From contig JAPOYI010000031.1 of assembly GCA_026706665.1 (NCBI GenBank), positions 1 to 64,000 on the forward strand: a stretch of 64,000 nt of DNA. The letters run 5' to 3'. The translations under genes were made by a program, and so were the position numbers. Of this stretch, positions 27,587 to 38,514 are shown in pieces; the stretch's first letter is position 1, and each line of letters opens with the position of its first letter. The notes under the pieces were generated by a model, which made no database searches, was not told the DNA's origin, and saw only the letters and a program-made list of their open reading frames with translations. The stretch comes from Gammaproteobacteria bacterium (GTDB lineage: Bacteria; Pseudomonadota; Gammaproteobacteria; Pseudomonadales; Azotimanducaceae).

Positions 27587-27892
27587 TCACTCCACGACCC
27601 TGGGAACCAGGTAGAGACCCTCGCGCGTCGCCGGGGCGATATCCTGGTAAGTTTCGCGATCCACCGATTCCGTCACGATGTCGTCGCGCAGCGGCTGATC
27701 GGCATCCAGGGGATGTGCAAGCGGCGCTGCGTCCCGGGTATCGACAGCGCGCATTTCATCGATCAGGGCGACGATCCTGTTGAGATCGTCGAGCGCGGGC
27801 CCCACTTCTTCCGGCGTCAGTTCGAGTTGGGCGAGGCGTGCCAGCCTGGCGAGGGTCTCGCGGTCCATCGGCGGTATCGTCGGTGTCGGCAA
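27587..27892 (-). CDS. gatC: Aspartyl/glutamyl-tRNA amidotransferase subunit C
   Basis: The product is 101 residues. MDRETLARLARLAQLELTPE and the LNRIVALIDEMRAVDTRDAAP belt region are typical, as is the C-terminal REGLYLVPRVVE. GatC stabilises the GatA-GatB complex. The ATG at 27892 is used here; a second ATG 24 bp downstream (MDRETL) matches the usual family start. It is the first gene of the gatCAB operon and is separated from the divergent mreB by 159 bp. Confidence 0.93.
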   Translation of the reverse strand: MPTPTIPPMDRETLARLARLAQLELTPEEVGPALDDLNRIVALIDEMRAVDTRDAAPLAHPLDADQPLRDDIVTESVDRETYQDIAPATREGLYLVPRVVE

Positions 27893-27986
27893 TTCGCTGA
27901 CTCTACTACATCCGGCGGGGCATTCTCATTCCGGAGAGACCCTCTTCGGGGCGGACTGGCCAGGCTCGTGTGCTCCGTCGGCATTC

Positions 27987-29092
<1,106 letters not shown>

Positions 29093-29143
29093 CCCGCCTG
29101 GTTTCGGGATGACCCGGGTTTCGGCAGTAACCGGCAGCGGCTG

Positions 29144-29989
29144 ATGAAGGGGCTGTTCGCGCGAGAATCCACTGCCGGATACCTGCTCGCCGGACTTGCC
29201 ACGCTGTCCGTTCTCCTCGTTTTCGTCGAAGCGAACACCCGCCTTCTGGCCCCTGTCCGGTCGGTGGTCGGTACCGTCGCCACCCCCGTGTACATGATTG
29301 CGAATGTACCCACCAGTGTCTGGGACGGCGGCAGTTGGTTTGTCGATGTCGTGTCAGACCGGGTGGGGATGCGCGAACAGATAACGCGGCTCGAGAAGCG
29401 GGTGGCGGAACTGTCCGCGGTTTCGCAGCAGTTCCTGGCCCTGCGGGAGGAGAACAACAGGCTGCGCGCGCTGCTGGGCAGCAGCGCGCGGGTGCCGGGG
29501 GAGAAGCTCATCGCCGAGCTCGTCGCCGTGGTGCCGGATCCGCAGAAACACCGGGTGGTCATCGACAAGGGCGCGGCCGACGGTGTCGTTGTCGGCGAGG
29601 CGGTGATCGACACCCGCGGCCTGTTCGGACAGGTTGTGGAGACAGCCCGAACAACGAGTGTCGTACTTCTGATCACCGATACGACACACGCCGTGCCGGC
29701 GGAGGTAGTTCGCAACAACATCCGCGTGATCGCCGCTGGCGTGGGCAAGTCGGACGTCCTCGAACTGGACCCTGTTCCGAAGTCGGCGGACATTCGCGAA
29801 GGCGACCTCCTCAATAGTTCGGGGCTGGGCGGCCGCTTCCCCCAGGGCTACCCGATAGGTACGGTGACTTCCGTCGAGAAGTTGCGAACTGCGCCCTACG
29901 CCCAGGTCGAGGTGAAACCGGCTGCGGACCTCGATCGCAGTCGCTATGTGCTGGTCGTGTCCCAGCCGTCAGCCGGGCAGATGCAGTGA
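29144..29989 (+). CDS. mreC: Rod shape-determining protein MreC
   Basis: The product is 281 residues. It has a single N-terminal transmembrane helix (GYLLAGLATLSVLLVFVEA), a coiled coil (about 75-110: MREQITRLEKRVAELSAVSQ then FLALREENNRLRALLG), and two periplasmic beta domains (VIDKGAADGVVVGEAVIDTR, then IREGDLLNSSGLGGRFPQGY). This is the standard MreC plan. MreC links MreB to periplasmic wall synthases. The gene follows mreB by 51 bp, and its stop overlaps the mreD start. Confidence 0.96.
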   Translation: MKGLFARESTAGYLLAGLATLSVLLVFVEANTRLLAPVRSVVGTVATPVYMIANVPTSVWDGGSWFVDVVSDRVGMREQITRLEKRVAELSAVSQQFLALREENNRLRALLGSSARVPGEKLIAELVAVVPDPQKHRVVIDKGAADGVVVGEAVIDTRGLFGQVVETARTTSVVLLITDTTHAVPAEVVRNNIRVIAAGVGKSDVLELDPVPKSADIREGDLLNSSGLGGRFPQGYPIGTVTSVEKLRTAPYAQVEVKPAADLDRSRYVLVVSQPSAGQMQ

Positions 29990-30480
29990 ATCCCTTTCGC
30001 GGGGGATGGGTCGTATTCCTGACACTGCTGCTCGCCCTGCCGCTATCGGTGACGGACTTTCCGTTCGATACGCCCGGGTGGGTGGCGCTGCTGCGGCCAG
30101 AATGGGTCCTGCTCGCCGTGTTCTACTGGGGGGTGGAGCAGCCGGACAGGGTTCCCATGATCTTCGTCTGGTTCGTGGGCCTCGTCCTCGACGTTCTGCA
30201 GGGAGGTCCCCTTGGGGTCAATGGGCTATGCCTCGCGGCCGTGGTCTTCGTCGCATGGTCGTACTACGAGCGGCTTCGAATGTACTCCCGTTTGCAGCAG
30301 GCCGTCGTGGTCTTCCTGCTGGCGCTTGGACTGGGATGCGCCAAGGGCGGCGCGGCGGCGCTTGCGCAGGACACGCCGATGTCGGTTGCGTTGGTGGTTC
30401 CCGCCGCAATGACGATGGTCTGGTGGCCGCTCGTGGCTGAGCTGGTTCAACGCTGTACCCGACGCGTCGCCTGGGGCTGA
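29986..30480 (+). CDS. mreD: Rod shape-determining protein MreD
   Basis: The 164-residue product is almost entirely hydrophobic with about five membrane segments. RPEWVLLAVFYWGVEQPDRV is the hallmark of the family, followed by FVWFVGLVLDVLQGGPLGVN. The start is GTG at 29986, overlapping the mreC stop by 4 bp. MreD is an inner-membrane partner of MreC. In many gammaproteobacteria maf and rng follow mreD; here yhdP follows directly. Confidence 0.93.
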   Translation: MNPFRGGWVVFLTLLLALPLSVTDFPFDTPGWVALLRPEWVLLAVFYWGVEQPDRVPMIFVWFVGLVLDVLQGGPLGVNGLCLAAVVFVAWSYYERLRMYSRLQQAVVVFLLALGLGCAKGGAAALAQDTPMSVALVVPAAMTMVWWPLVAELVQRCTRRVAWG

Positions 30481-30498
30481 CGGCACCAGGAGCGGCAC

Positions 30499-33400
30499 TT
30501 GGCGACTCTCGCACGAACTGCCTTGCTGCTCGTCACCGTGCTGGCCGTGGTCTTCGCGCTCGTGCAGGGTGGCGGCCGGCTTTTCTTCGCCAACATCCAC
30601 GAGTTCGAAGATCGCGTCAACGCGCACCTCGCGAAGACCGGGGTGGCCGTTGAGGTACTGGCAGGATCCTGGCGCCACCTGAACCCGTCGGTCTCCGCCG
30701 CGACCGTTACCTTTGGCGGCGGGGAACTCAAGGGGCTGGACGTCGAGCTCGATGTCCTGGAGAGCCTCTGGCGCAATCGGCTGGTGGCTCGCCGCCTGCG
30801 TGTCGAATCGGCGCTTCTGCGTTTCGTCCGGACGCGGTCGGGCTGGCGGCTCGATGGCGAAGCCGGGGACACGGAACTGCGAGGATTCCTCAAACACAGC
30901 GACGAGGTGTCCTTCGCTGGTCTGCTCGAACTCGCAGGCTATTCCGCGACGGGCACGGTGCGGGCGGAAGTCGAGGCGACGAATCGTGGCAACCGGCATC
31001 GTTGGCGGGCGATCGTCGTCCCCGAGTCGGGAAGTCCTCGGGTCAACGCCGGGGGTGTCGCCCCAGGGGAAGACTGCGGCTGTGTCTTCGTTGACCTGGA
31101 CATGACGGATGTGGGTGGCGCCGTGCCAGCGGGAAACGCGCGGTTTCTCGTCGATGACGTGTCACTTGCTGGCGAACTTGCCCAGGCGCTTGCGCTTCCA
31201 GACGTGCTCCTCGCCGTGGACGGAAAATGGACCGGCGACGGCAGCAGTGCCGCGGCCGTGGCGGATGCGCGAGTATCGGGCGGAGAGGCGGGACCGCTCA
31301 CGGCCGTGGGCACGACCGTTGCCCGGTCAGTCGGTCGGGACGGCGCGTATCGAGGCGTCTCATCACTCCAGGTAACGGCGGGTGATGCTTTCCTTGATCT
31401 GGAAGGCATCGGTGTCAGCGCCGATGCGGATGGATTCGGGCTGTGGTTCGCCGGTGTCGACATTGCCGTCCTGAATTCGCTGCTCGCTGCCGGGTTGGGA
31501 CCGCACGGACACTGGTTCGAAGGTGTGGCTGCCGAGGGCAGACTGGGAGCGGTTCGTGCCCACCTGAGCGAACGCGGACTCGCCTACGAAGCCAGGCTTG
31601 ATTCCCTCTCCATGTCGAATTACCAGGGCGTGCCCGAACTGGCGAACGGCTGCGGGATCCTGCGGGGCCATCTGCAGGGGTTTCGGGTCGACTTTCGATG
31701 CGAGGCGTTGCGTGTCGGACTGCCCCGGCACTTCGACAATCCGTGGGATTACGATGCCGGATCGGGAGATGTCACTTTCTGGTTCGAACCGGGCTATCTC
31801 GGTGTCCGCGGCAACGTGCAGGTTGCGTTGGGGACTGCTGCGGCGGGTGGCGGCTTCTCGCTCACTCGTCCCCGGGACTCTTCCGAAGGCCAATTCGTCC
31901 TCCTCGGATTGGCCGATGGCTTGCCGGCCGGGGAGATCAATCGACATTTGCCCCAGGGGTTGGACGGGGACCTGACGGCCTGGCTCAGGTCGAGTCTGGT
32001 GGATGGACAACTGAATTCCGCATCTGCGGCGTTCCACGGGCATACCCAAACGCGACCGGGCTTGCCGAATCGCCGCTTCGAGGTCACTGGGCTGGTGGTT
32101 GACGGCACGGTCGACTATCACGTCGACTGGCCGCCCGCGGAGGGCTTGCACGGAAGCGTCACGATTACCGGCGAAGAGGCGCGGGGACGCGTCGCCGAGG
32201 GCGTGTTGTTCGGGGGCGAAATCCGGGATTCGGATATCCGGGTGCCGTTGCGCGGGGGATATGTGGACATGACGCTGCATGCGCGGGCCGCCGCCGCGCG
32301 CGCTCTCGACTTCGTGCGTACCACGCCGCTGGCGGAGGAACTGCACTTCGTCTCGGAAAGTTGGCGAGCCGACGGTGCGTTGGGCATCGTCGGAGACCTG
32401 CGGATCCCCATCGACGATGCCTCGGGTCCCGCGAACCTCGACCTCGGTTTCGAGGTGGACGACGTGACGCTCGACCTGGTTGACCTGAAACTGCTGTTTC
32501 GCGGCCTGAACGGGAACGCGCGATTTCAGTCTCCGCATCACTTTTCTTCAGCCGGGATAGACGGATTGCTGTTTGGCTTTCCCGTCGAGATAACGGCTGC
32601 GGCTTCCGAAGATGCGAACGTCCTCGACTTTCGCGGAAGAGGTGCGGTGGCGGACATCTACCGCATTCTCGAAACACACGAGGTTCCGATAGCGGCGGGC
32701 GTATTCGGCTTTGATGCGCGGCTGCGCGCGTTTGCCGATCCATCCCGCGCCCTCGAACTCGACGTGGATTCGGACGGGGTGGGAATCGCCGTGAATCTGC
32801 CTCCGCCCCTGCACAAGTCTGCCAGGCAGCCGGGGCGGGTTGATGTCGAAATGGTCTTCGACGATGACTACACCCGCGCCGTCGTGCTGGGCGAAGCGTT
32901 TGAAGGGTGGTTGCACCTGCGTGACGGTGTCCTGTCGCGCGGTGCGATCGGCATCGGCGTGCCGCCCGGACCGCAGGACACTACTTCGTCGCACGTGCGC
33001 CTGTCTGGACACCTGGAGACGATTCGGCTCGAAGGGGATGCCTCCGACGTGATGCCGGAGACAGTGCCCTGGCGGCTTGATCGCCTGTCGGCGGGGAGCG
33101 TCTGGCTGGGCGACATCGAACTTAACCACGTCGCGCTCAACGGCATCGTCGGCAAGGACGGGGTTGCCATTGGCATCGACAGCAACGAGGTGCGCGGCAC
33201 CGTTGTCCTGGAGGGCGAGGAACCCGTTCTGCTGTCGCTGGACGAGGTCCGCGTCTCCGGGGAGGAATCCGATGGTGATCTTCTGGATGTTTCCATATTC
33301 GACCAGGTGCCTGCCGCCGACGTCACGATTGCCAGGGTTCTCCTCGGAGACGATGACTACGGCGCGTGGGCGTTCGGCGTTCGTCCCGACGACGGCGTCA

Positions 33401-34152
33401 TTCGCCTCACGGGACTTGTGGGCAGTATCAAGGGCATGCGCATAGAGGCCGCGGACGACCTGGTGTGGGCAGGGGAATCCGATGCGTCCCTGTTCCGCGG
33501 ACGGGTTACGGCCGCGGACCTGGCGCTGGTCTTGCCGCAGTGGGACTATGCGCCGAGCGTCGAGAGCACCAGCGTCGATATCGAAGCGGCAGTGGAATGG
33601 CCCGGCTCGCCGCTCAACTTCGAACTGGGCGAACTGACCGGCAGCATGCGAATGGCGATAGAAACGGGCCGGTTCCTTGAAGTGGACGAAGCGGCGGGCG
33701 CGAGAATCCTGTCGTTGCTCAACTTCGCGAACATCGCGCGACGGCTTCAGCTCGACTTCTCCGACGTGTTCGACAAGGGGATCGGCTTCGATCACGTCCG
33801 TGCCGATGGCGAACTCGACCGGGGCGTGCTGTCGTTTACCGAACCGATGGAAATACACGGTCGAGGTTCCGACTTCAGGATCAACGGCACGGTGGACCTG
33901 GCGGATGGCGCGCTGGACAACGAGATGATCGTCACGTTGCCCCTGTCGTCCAACTTGCCGTGGTACGCATGGATTGCCACGGCCGAGCCCGCGACAGCGG
34001 TGGGCGTACTGGTGGGAAGGGAGATATTCAAGGAGCAGATCCAGACGCTTTCCAGTGCCAGGTATCGGATCACGGGCACCATCGAGGACCCGAACCTGGA
34101 ATTCGTTGGTATATTCCGAAGTGAAATGGATCGCCCCGGAGAAGAGGAGTGA
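30499..34152 (+). CDS. yhdP: YhdP-family AsmA-like envelope lipid-transport protein
   Basis: The product is 1217 residues, within the usual range (about 1250). It starts with one N-terminal membrane helix ([17 protein letters not shown]), followed by long repeated beta-rich DUF3971/AsmA-type segments. The C-terminal block ([39 protein letters not shown]) and the [20 protein letters not shown] end are the most conserved parts. YhdP is one of the AsmA-like bridges thought to carry phospholipids to the outer membrane. The start is TTG at 30499 with AGGAG 7 bp upstream. The stop overlaps the tldD start by 4 bp. Position after mre genes and before tldD matches Pseudomonas-type order. Confidence 0.9.
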   Translation: MATLARTALLLVTVLAVVFALVQGGGRLFFANIHEFEDRVNAHLAKTGVAVEVLAGSWRHLNPSVSAATVTFGGGELKGLDVELDVLESLWRNRLVARRLRVESALLRFVRTRSGWRLDGEAGDTELRGFLKHSDEVSFAGLLELAGYSATGTVRAEVEATNRGNRHRWRAIVVPESGSPRVNAGGVAPGEDCGCVFVDLDMTDVGGAVPAGNARFLVDDVSLAGELAQALALPDVLLAVDGKWTGDGSSAAAVADARVSGGEAGPLTAVGTTVARSVGRDGAYRGVSSLQVTAGDAFLDLEGIGVSADADGFGLWFAGVDIAVLNSLLAAGLGPHGHWFEGVAAEGRLGAVRAHLSERGLAYEARLDSLSMSNYQGVPELANGCGILRGHLQGFRVDFRCEALRVGLPRHFDNPWDYDAGSGDVTFWFEPGYLGVRGNVQVALGTAAAGGGFSLTRPRDSSEGQFVLLGLADGLPAGEINRHLPQGLDGDLTAWLRSSLVDGQLNSASAAFHGHTQTRPGLPNRRFEVTGLVVDGTVDYHVDWPPAEGLHGSVTITGEEARGRVAEGVLFGGEIRDSDIRVPLRGGYVDMTLHARAAAARALDFVRTTPLAEELHFVSESWRADGALGIVGDLRIPIDDASGPANLDLGFEVDDVTLDLVDLKLLFRGLNGNARFQSPHHFSSAGIDGLLFGFPVEITAAASEDANVLDFRGRGAVADIYRILETHEVPIAAGVFGFDARLRAFADPSRALELDVDSDGVGIAVNLPPPLHKSARQPGRVDVEMVFDDDYTRAVVLGEAFEGWLHLRDGVLSRGAIGIGVPPGPQDTTSSHVRLSGHLETIRLEGDASDVMPETVPWRLDRLSAGSVWLGDIELNHVALNGIVGKDGVAIGIDSNEVRGTVVLEGEEPVLLSLDEVRVSGEESDGDLLDVSIFDQVPAADVTIARVLLGDDDYGAWAFGVRPDDGVIRLTGLVGSIKGMRIEAADDLVWAGESDASLFRGRVTAADLALVLPQWDYAPSVESTSVDIEAAVEWPGSPLNFELGELTGSMRMAIETGRFLEVDEAAGARILSLLNFANIARRLQLDFSDVFDKGIGFDHVRADGELDRGVLSFTEPMEIHGRGSDFRINGTVDLADGALDNEMIVTLPLSSNLPWYAWIATAEPATAVGVLVGREIFKEQIQTLSSARYRITGTIEDPNLEFVGIFRSEMDRPGEEE

Positions 34153-35597
34153 CGCAGCTCATCGAAACCGCAAAGCGGGAACTGTGGGAGGCTGGCGAGA
34201 TCGGCGAGAGGGACGTGTCGCGGCTCATCGGGAGGCTGATGCACCGGCAGGTGGACGCGGGTGAGCTGTTCTTCCAGCAGAGGAGGATGGAGTCCTGGAC
34301 CCTGGAGGACGGACTGGTCAAGGACGGTACGTTCAGCGTCGACCGGGGGGTGGGAGTGCGTGCCGTCAGCGGCGAGAAGACGGGGTTCGCCTATGCCGAC
34401 GACATCGTCCTGCCGGCGCTCGGGAAGGCTGCGGACGCGGCGCGCACGATCGCCCGTTCCGGCGGCGACGGGTCGATTCAGGCGTACCGACGGCGCGAGG
34501 TGGCGCCCCGCTATGCGGGCACGGATCCGCTTGCGTCGTTTCCGGAACGGGACAAGGTGGCGCTCCTCGGCCGCACGGACGCGTTCGCGCGAAGCCTCGA
34601 CCCGCTCGTGACGCAGGTCACGGCCCGGCTCGCGGCGAGTTTTGAGACGAACCTGGTGGTGGGGAGCGACGGCACCTTCGCCGGCGACGTGCGACCCCTG
34701 GTGCGCTTCGACGTATCCGTGATCGTCGAGAAGGACGGCCGCAGGGAACGGGGTTTCGCCGGCGGCGGCGGCCGGCACGACTTCTCCTGGATACTGTCGG
34801 GCGATGCCGACGGGCAAGCGCGGCGGTACGTGCGCGAAGCGGTCCGCCAGGCACTCACGAACCTCGAGGCGGTGGATGCGCCCGCAGGTTCCATGCCGGT
34901 GATACTGGCCCCGGGGTGGGCCGGGGTCCTGTTGCACGAAGCGGTCGGGCATGGGCTGGAGGGAGACTTCAATCGGAAGGGAACGTCGGCCTACGCGGGA
35001 AGGGTCGGCGAGAGGGTGGCGTCGGAACTGTGTACGGTCGTCGACGACGCGACGATGAAGGACAGGCGCGGATCGCTCAACCTCGACGATGAAGGTACGC
35101 CGGGCCAGCGCACCGTGCTGATCGAAAACGGGGTGCTCAGGGGATACATGCAGGACAAGCTCAACGCGCGCCTGATGAAAGCGGCTCCCACCGGAAACGG
35201 ACGCAGGGAGTCCTACGCCTGCCTGCCCATGCCGCGAATGACGAACACGTTGTTGCTGGCGGGGGAATCCGATCCCGGGGAGATTCTCGCGAGTGTCGCC
35301 GACGGCGTGTACGCGGTCAGTTTCGGCGGTGGACAGGTGGACATCACGTCGGGACGGTTCGTCTTCTCCGCCACCGAGGCATACCGGATCGAGAAGGGCA
35401 GGGTGACACGGCCGGTCCGGGGAATGAGCCTGGTTGGCAGCGGTCCCGAAGTCATGACCCGGGTCTCGATGGTGGGGAACGATCTCGCGCTCGACCAGGG
35501 TGTCGGCACGTGCGGGAAGGAGGGGCAGAGCGTTCCCGTCGGCGTCGGGCAACCGACCGTGAAGATCGACGAGATCACCGTCGGCGGCACGGCCTGA
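34149..35597 (+). CDS. tldD: TldD metalloprotease subunit
   Basis: The product is 482 residues, typical of TldD. The [12 protein letters not shown] motif supplies the HExxxH zinc ligands of the TldD/PmbA protease. [20 protein letters not shown] and the terminal [16 protein letters not shown] are conserved family blocks. TldD with TldE (PmbA) degrades unfolded peptides and matures modified peptides such as microcin B17. The start is GTG at 34149, overlapping yhdP. pmbA follows 3 bp later instead of being separated by yjgA, so the two protease subunits are in one operon here. Confidence 0.95.
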   Translation: MTQLIETAKRELWEAGEIGERDVSRLIGRLMHRQVDAGELFFQQRRMESWTLEDGLVKDGTFSVDRGVGVRAVSGEKTGFAYADDIVLPALGKAADAARTIARSGGDGSIQAYRRREVAPRYAGTDPLASFPERDKVALLGRTDAFARSLDPLVTQVTARLAASFETNLVVGSDGTFAGDVRPLVRFDVSVIVEKDGRRERGFAGGGGRHDFSWILSGDADGQARRYVREAVRQALTNLEAVDAPAGSMPVILAPGWAGVLLHEAVGHGLEGDFNRKGTSAYAGRVGERVASELCTVVDDATMKDRRGSLNLDDEGTPGQRTVLIENGVLRGYMQDKLNARLMKAAPTGNGRRESYACLPMPRMTNTLLLAGESDPGEILASVADGVYAVSFGGGQVDITSGRFVFSATEAYRIEKGRVTRPVRGMSLVGSGPEVMTRVSMVGNDLALDQGVGTCGKEGQSVPVGVGQPTVKIDEITVGGTA

Positions 35598-35600
35598 GGC

Positions 35601-36938
35601 GTGGAACCCATGGGCGCGTCCGACCTGGAGTCGGATCTCAAGCACCTCGTCGGCGACATCCTCGACGAAGCGAAGAGGCAGGGCGCCACCGCCGCGGAGG
35701 TCTCGGTGGGCGACGACGAGGGATTGACGATCGCGGTGCGGCAGCGCGATATCGAGACCATCGAGTTCAGCCAGGATCGAGGTTTCGGCATCACGGTGTA
35801 TGCGGGCGCCCGCAAGGGGACCGCCACGACGTCGGATAGCCGGCCCGAAGCCGTGCGCGCGACGGTAGGGGCGGCCCTCGGCATCGCGCGCCACACCGAG
35901 GACGACGAATGCAACGGTCTCGCCGACCCGGAACGAATGGCGAGGGATCTGCCGGACCTCGATCTCCACCACCCGTGGACGATGGACGCCGACGCGTTGC
36001 GGGACCTGGCCCTCGAAACGGAGGCCACGGCGCTCGACTACGACGGCCGGATCGTCAATTCCGAGGGTGCTGAAGTTGCGACGCAGCGTTCGTGCCGCGT
36101 CTACGGCAACTCCCACGGTTTCCTGGGCGCCGTGACGGGGACGCGGCACAGCGTTCACTGCGCGGTGGTGGCCGGGGACGACGCGGGAATGGAGCGGGAT
36201 CACTGGTACAGCATCGCCCGCGACCCGGAAGAACTCGACAGCCATGTCAGCGTTGGCGAGGAGGCCGCCCGGCGCGCCCTGGCCCGGCTCGGCACGAAGC
36301 GATTAAGGACCGGAAACTGGCCGGTACTGTTCAGTCCACGCATGGCGGCGGGATTGATCGGGCATCTCGTCGGTGCCATCAGCGGGGGTGCCCTGTATCG
36401 GCGTGCCTCCTACCTCACGGACTCGCTCGGCAAGCCCGTTGCGGCGAAGGGCATTACCCTCGCCGAGTATCCGCACCTGCCGAAAGGTCTCGGCAGCGCG
36501 GGTTTTGACGGCGACGGCGTCGCGACGGCCAGCAAGGCGTTCGTGCACGAGGGACGCCTCGATCACTATGTCCTCGGGTCCTACTCGGCCCGGCGGCTCG
36601 GAATGGAAACGACCGGTAACGCAGGGGGCGTGTTCAACCTTCGGCTTGAGACCGATACGGTGTGCCCCGCGGCGCTGATGCGGGAAATGGGGACCGGCCT
36701 GGTCGTGACCGAACTGATGGGCCAGGGCGTCGACCTGGTTTCCGGACACTATTCGCGCGCGGCGGCCGGGTTCTGGATCGAGAACGGCGAACCGGCGTAT
36801 CCGGTGGAGAAGGTGACTATCGCCTCGACGCTGAACGAGATGTACCACGGCATCGTGGCCGCCGGCGACGACATTGATCGCCGCAGCAACATACACACGG
36901 GATCGATACTGGTCCGATCCATGACCGTGGCGAACTGA
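35601..36938 (+). CDS. pmbA: TldE/PmbA metalloprotease subunit
   Basis: The product is 445 residues from GTG 35601; ATG 35610 (MGASDLESDL) is equally plausible. AEVSVGDDEGLTIAVRQRDI, DRGFGITVYAGARKGTATTS, the VVAGDDAGMERDHWYS block and the C-terminal TGLVVTELMGQGVDLVSGHY are PmbA landmarks. It lacks the HExxxH motif, as expected for the non-catalytic partner of TldD. Downstream, the antisense frame of a truncated outer-membrane efflux gene runs through its 3' end. Confidence 0.94.
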   Translation: MEPMGASDLESDLKHLVGDILDEAKRQGATAAEVSVGDDEGLTIAVRQRDIETIEFSQDRGFGITVYAGARKGTATTSDSRPEAVRATVGAALGIARHTEDDECNGLADPERMARDLPDLDLHHPWTMDADALRDLALETEATALDYDGRIVNSEGAEVATQRSCRVYGNSHGFLGAVTGTRHSVHCAVVAGDDAGMERDHWYSIARDPEELDSHVSVGEEAARRALARLGTKRLRTGNWPVLFSPRMAAGLIGHLVGAISGGALYRRASYLTDSLGKPVAAKGITLAEYPHLPKGLGSAGFDGDGVATASKAFVHEGRLDHYVLGSYSARRLGMETTGNAGGVFNLRLETDTVCPAALMREMGTGLVVTELMGQGVDLVSGHYSRAAAGFWIENGEPAYPVEKVTIASTLNEMYHGIVAAGDDIDRRSNIHTGSILVRSMTVAN

Positions 36939-36940
36939 AT

Positions 36941-38144
36941 CGGCGCCCGCGCCGGCGCGCTGGGAGCCTTCAGCGCTCCACCCGCCGCCGAGCGCCTGAT
37001 AAAGATCCAGGATGGCGTTGACGTAGGAGCTCTTGTTTCCGAGCATCGCATTGCGCGCCGAATACAGCGATTGCTGGGCGGTCAGCAAGCTCAAGTAGTC
37101 GATCACCCCTTCGCGGTATCGAACTTCGGCGATCCGCAGTGTTTCCTCGGCATTGGTTAGCTGTTCCCGCAACAGCTTTTCCTGCGATTCCAGCAACTCG
37201 ATGGCACCCAGGATCACGTCGATGTCACTGAACGCCCGTATCACGGTCTGGCGATAGTTCGCGAGCGCGGTTTCCATTTCGAGCCTGGCAGTTTCGTTGG
37301 CTCTCCCGCGGCGCCCGAAATCAAACACTGTCTGGACCAGCGAAGATGCCACCGAAACCGACAGGCTGCCGGCGGCAACCAGATCGCGCAACGCATCGCT
37401 GGAGCGGCGCGCGGAGCCGGTGAGCGAAATGCGTGGGAACAGGGCATTGCGTGCCATTGTCACGTTGGCCCGCGCTTGGCGCAGGCTCAATTCGGCCTGA
37501 ACGATATCCGGCCGTCGCCTCAGCAGGTCCGACGGCATCCCCGGAGCGATACGAGGCGTGCGCAATCCCTCCAAGGTGGTGGCCCGCACCGCAAAGTCCC
37601 GCCCGGACTCGGCCATCAATGCGGCGAGCGCCGCGCGTGCGGCGAACTCCTGATGGCGCAACTGGGCCAGCGCATAACGCTGCTGCTGCACCTGTATTGC
37701 CTGCTGTAGCGCATCGATGGGCGTCAGAACTCCCGCATTCACGCGCGCTTGGGTAATGCGCGCGATCGCCTCGGCCCGCTGCAGGTTGCTCCGCGCCGCC
37801 TGGATCTGATCGCGGCTCAGCAACACCCGAAAGTAGGCGGATGCCGCCGTAACAAAGGTCGACAGACGAATGCTGGCGCGGGTCGCCACAGCCGACTCGT
37901 ATCCGATGAGAATCGACTGATGGCGAGCTGGCACATGAATCACATCCACCATGCCGGAACTCACTGAAAGATCGGTGCCGACCTCCGCTGCGCTGTCGGC
38001 GAACTCGCCGTCTGCGGTCTTGGAACCTGCCCACGACGTGCCAGTCGAAAGCTCCGCCCTGGGCACTCCAAAAAGGTCGAGACTCGCATCGGTCAGCGCA
38101 ATCTGGGCCGGCGTGTCGTTCACTACCTTGGGGAGCGGTGTCCG
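36941..38144 (-). pseudogene. Outer-membrane efflux protein (TolC/NodT family), truncated at both ends
   Basis: The conserved middle and C-terminal parts of an outer-membrane factor are clear: AAWSAYFRVL-like TAASAYFRVLLSRDQIQAAR, the ARVNAGVLTPIDALQQAIQV helix, the MPSDLLRRRPDIVQAELSLR signature, TVFDFGRRGRANETARLEME, and VRYREGVIDYLSLLTAQQSL then LYQALGGGW. After GGGW there is no stop codon; the frame runs on antisense through pmbA to 36303. Upstream of about 37960 similarity fades, and no signal peptide or lipobox is present. The 5' edge abuts the truncated adaptor gene on the opposite strand. The boundaries given are approximate. A 14-nt match to the R1 tail lies at the 3' edge (near 36962-36975). 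Confidence 0.7.
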
Positions 38145-38514
38145 GCGCTGGCGGGGCGAGCTGGAACGGATCATTCCAAAAGCCGCAAACGTCAACAACG
38201 TGGTTAGCTACACCGCCGTATTCGAAGTGGAGAACCCGGACGGCGCATTGCTGCCGGACATGACCGCGCAGGTGTTCTTCGAATTGTCCGAGCCGCGCCG
38301 GGTGCTGTCCGTCCCGGTGGACATGCTGGCGAACTTCGGCGGCGCCGTGCCGGGCGGTGGTCGCGCCGCCAAGGCGCGCCTCCTGCGCGATGACGGCGGC
38401 ATTGAGTTGCGCGAAGTCATCGTCGGCGAAATCGGCAGCAGTTACGCCGAAGTGTTGGAGGGTCTGGGGGAAGGCGACAGGGTGGTCGCGCCGGAATCCG
38501 ATCGCTCGCAGTGA
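38127..38514 (+). pseudogene. MacA-like periplasmic adaptor, 3' fragment
   Basis: Only the last 125 or so residues of a MacA-type membrane-fusion protein are present: IPKAANVNNVVSYTAVFEVE, PDGALLPDMTAQVFFEL, LSVPVDMLA, and the membrane-proximal LRDDGGIELREVIVGEIGSS to GEGDRVVAPES. The hairpin, lipoyl and N-terminal parts are missing. A reading frame can be drawn from ATG 37951, but its first 60 residues are antisense to the outer-membrane factor and resemble nothing. It overlaps macB by 4 bp, so the 3' operon joint is original. Rearrangement or an assembly join at about 38130 would explain it. Confidence 0.72.

Noticed and set aside
31363..33858. Long minus-strand frames antisense to yhdP
   Set aside because: The yhdP frame is continuous and domain-rich; the antisense products are Arg/Gly-rich without motifs.
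33792..36245. An 817-codon minus-strand frame antisense to yhdP, tldD and pmbA
   Set aside because: It is a long shadow frame typical of GC-rich DNA; three well-supported genes occupy the opposite strand.
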